In this document: one piece after another, positions 56,708 through 59,700 of the stretch
How the letters are laid out: each line of letters opens with the position of its first letter
Position numbering within the stretch: the first letter of the stretch is position 1
Origin: Lamellibrachia satsuma
Lineage: Eukaryota; Annelida; Polychaeta; Sabellida; Siboglinidae
Direction of reading: 5' to 3'
Assembly: GCA_033239005.1 (NCBI GenBank)
Contig: BSQZ01000002.1
Location: 101,001 to 165,000 of the forward strand
DNA length: 64,000 bases
The notes under the pieces: generated by a model
Seen by the model: only the letters and a program-made list of their open reading frames with translations
Databases searched by the model: none
Told to the model about the DNA's origin: nothing
Program-made: the position numbers and the translations under genes

Positions 56708-59700
56708 AGGTATTTATATCTTCGCCTACACTGCAATTTCCCACAAACCAACATTTAACAAGATTTATCAACATTGCCATGCAAAGCAAAAACAACTTGG
56801 ATGAAAAGTGGATAAGGAAGCCATTGAGAGTCCAACAATTCTTCATCTGTGTGAGATATTTCTGAACTTTGTTTTTTAACATATTCACGCTGCTAACATT
56901 TACACAATTTGTTCCATTCATTTATCATCCTTTGTGAGAATGATTACTTTCTGATATCCAGTCTACACTGATCCTTCACTAATGACACTTCATGTCCTCT
57001 AGTTCTGCTATTGTAAAAAAACTTGCTTTTATTAATATTTTTATAAACATTCAATATCTTAAATTTTTATTTGATCGCCTCTTAATCTCCTTGTTTCTGA
57101 TATTGGATATATGAAAAAATATTGTTTGTTACAATGTCACATAAGAAACTTACTGAAGGAATACAATGATTATTTCAAAATGACCTTTGATTTTTGTTGT
57201 AGCTCATGTTGAAGACATAATATCGAGCAACGAGGAGGTACTTGAACAGTACGGTCTACAACAGTCAGCACCACCTGGTGACACCGAGACAAACGTTGTT
57301 GCCAGTGAGAATGTGGATGCCACAAAGGTCATGCTTTGGCCTGTCTATGACCTTGTTGCCATTCAGACCGAGTTCCAGCTACTCGCGGAATTTCTGATGC
57401 ATGATGGGACAGAAAATCGCTTCCGAGATCGGGTGCAGAAGTTCCTTGATTTCCATCTGACAAACTGCCCGTTTTCATCTCCTGCCCACTTGTTGCCATG
57501 GAAACAGTTGCTAGTAGCAACAGACATCAAGGTAACAATTTCTTTAACAAGTTACATTGTGACAAATCCAAGAAATCCTTCAATGTTTGTAGAAAATTTG
57601 CTCCTGGAAAATCTAAGAAATCCCTGAATATTTCTAGAAAATTAAATCCAAGAAATTCTCGAATATTTCTAAAAAAAAGTAGATCATACACTCCAAGGAA
57701 TCCATAAATATATGTAGAAAATTAGATCATGCAGCCATATTGTACGGATAGTTGTTGAACCAGAAGCAGGTGTGTGTGTGGCTGTGTGCGTGCGTGCGTG
57801 CGTATGTGTGCTTGCTGCCATGTAAGGGGGAAGGTCGTTGACCGTGTGGTTCTTGGCTCCATCCAGCTGACCTTGGCGGAGAATCATTCAGAGATGTTAC
57901 TGCAGTTCCTTGATCGCCTCCACTCGAGTCCAGCCACGAACGACACTGACCGCTGGCTACTATGGCAACCAGGGTCGATCACAATGGACGAAGGCCGAGC
58001 AGTCGCAGGCAGCTTGCCTCAGGTACGTCATCTGTCACTGGCAGGTGACATGCTTCTGTCACTCCGGTGCTTCAGATTGCCCTGACCTTGGATGACTTAC
58101 TGGACACGCTACACTGCAAACACTTGTGACTTTTCCATTAGAAATTAGAAATGCTATGTCAGACAATATCCCTCATGACATTTATGTTTTGTTTACTGTA
58201 ATATAAAATGTATAACCAGAGAGTATGCGCACAACATGTTTTTGTGCTATAAAATAAATCAGTATTGGTCAAACATATTCTACTGATATGGTTATTATTA
58301 TTCTACTAATGCTACATCTTTAAAAATCAATTTAACATGTATGACATTAACCAAGACTACTGTCAGCCCATGGTATTACAGTGATTGTTTTTCCTCAAAT
58401 ATTTATCTAATATTTATCACTGATTTCCATGTAAATATGCCTTATATTGGCTAATGTAATATATAATTTTGATCACCGCTGTCTAAAAAAACAATTTACA
58501 TCCTATCCAGGGACCAGCAACGCTTCACTTACCAGTTTTGTCGCACACTGCCTTCTCCCTGATGACAAATGAACATTCCCTTGGCGATGACCAGAAGAAG
58601 GCACCAACAGAGGAAGCCACCTGGTTGCCTAGCAACGTACAGTTGGGAGAATGTCGGGAGAAAGTGGAACAGATCAGGATGCTGAACCAACTGATGTGGC
58701 TTCATTCGAATGAATCAGCTACTGATGCCTCAGTGAACAGGTGTGTGCGTATGTTCATGCGTTGTTTTGAACGACCGAAATGACTTAAGAAAGATGTTTT
58801 TTCCATGAAAATAAATTGCTTCAAGCAAATAATTTAACCAGGTTGGCATTAATATAAGGGTCTAAAGTTTTCTCATCAATCATAAATTTAATGGACTAAC
58901 CATGAAGCATGTCTGCCTAACCCTGTTTTTTATTTAATTGGTTTTATATAATGTGTAAGCCCTTCATCTGAACATCTTTAGATGTAAGATTTGGAAAACG
59001 AAAACACCAACCATGCTTTTTTTCTGTTCAAATGGTTTCTATTCTGAAGCAACATGGTGGTTTTGACTGGTGCCATTATATGATTCATGGTGCAGTAATT
59101 TTTATGATTTACAAATTAATATATCGATGGATTCACATATTCCTAATGTAAGAATTTAATGTTTGCAGTGTGAATGCGCTCATTGGCACATTCGCCCGAC
59201 TCATGTCGGCAACAGTCATTACGATGCCAGAAATGCACCAACCAGACGCGAGAGAAGTCTTTGAGTCCTTACCCGCCATGATGACATCACAGCAAGGAGA
59301 CATGGATGTCAACTTCCACACGGCCCTGTCTCATACCAACTTAGCTGCATTGTTTCCAGACTTTGGTCCGATTGCAACGCGGTGCTTGGCTTCAATCAAG
59401 GAGTGTAGCATGTTGCTCGAAACCCGAGAAACGTTGCTGCAGCAGTGCATGCTGGGAGAAGCGTGGACGTATGCCGGTTTGTTACAGGCCTTCCTATTGG
59501 CTCCCCAAGGGCCGGTCGACCCCGCCGAAAAGTTAGCAGTGAAGTTGGACTACTTCAGACAGGAGGTAGGTCATCGTAAATGTCGAGTTGTGAGTAAATC
59601 ACGGTTGTGATAACTTTGGTGACAAGATTTTCCGTAGTAACTGCTTTGTAAATTGTAGTGATGAAAAAATGTGTTTATATGCAGTTTTTGGCTGAGTATA

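Noticed and set aside
56386..56921. IYIYIY-rich proteins on both strands
   Set aside because: Translation of the TA microsatellite joined to antisense of MDN1 exon 41.
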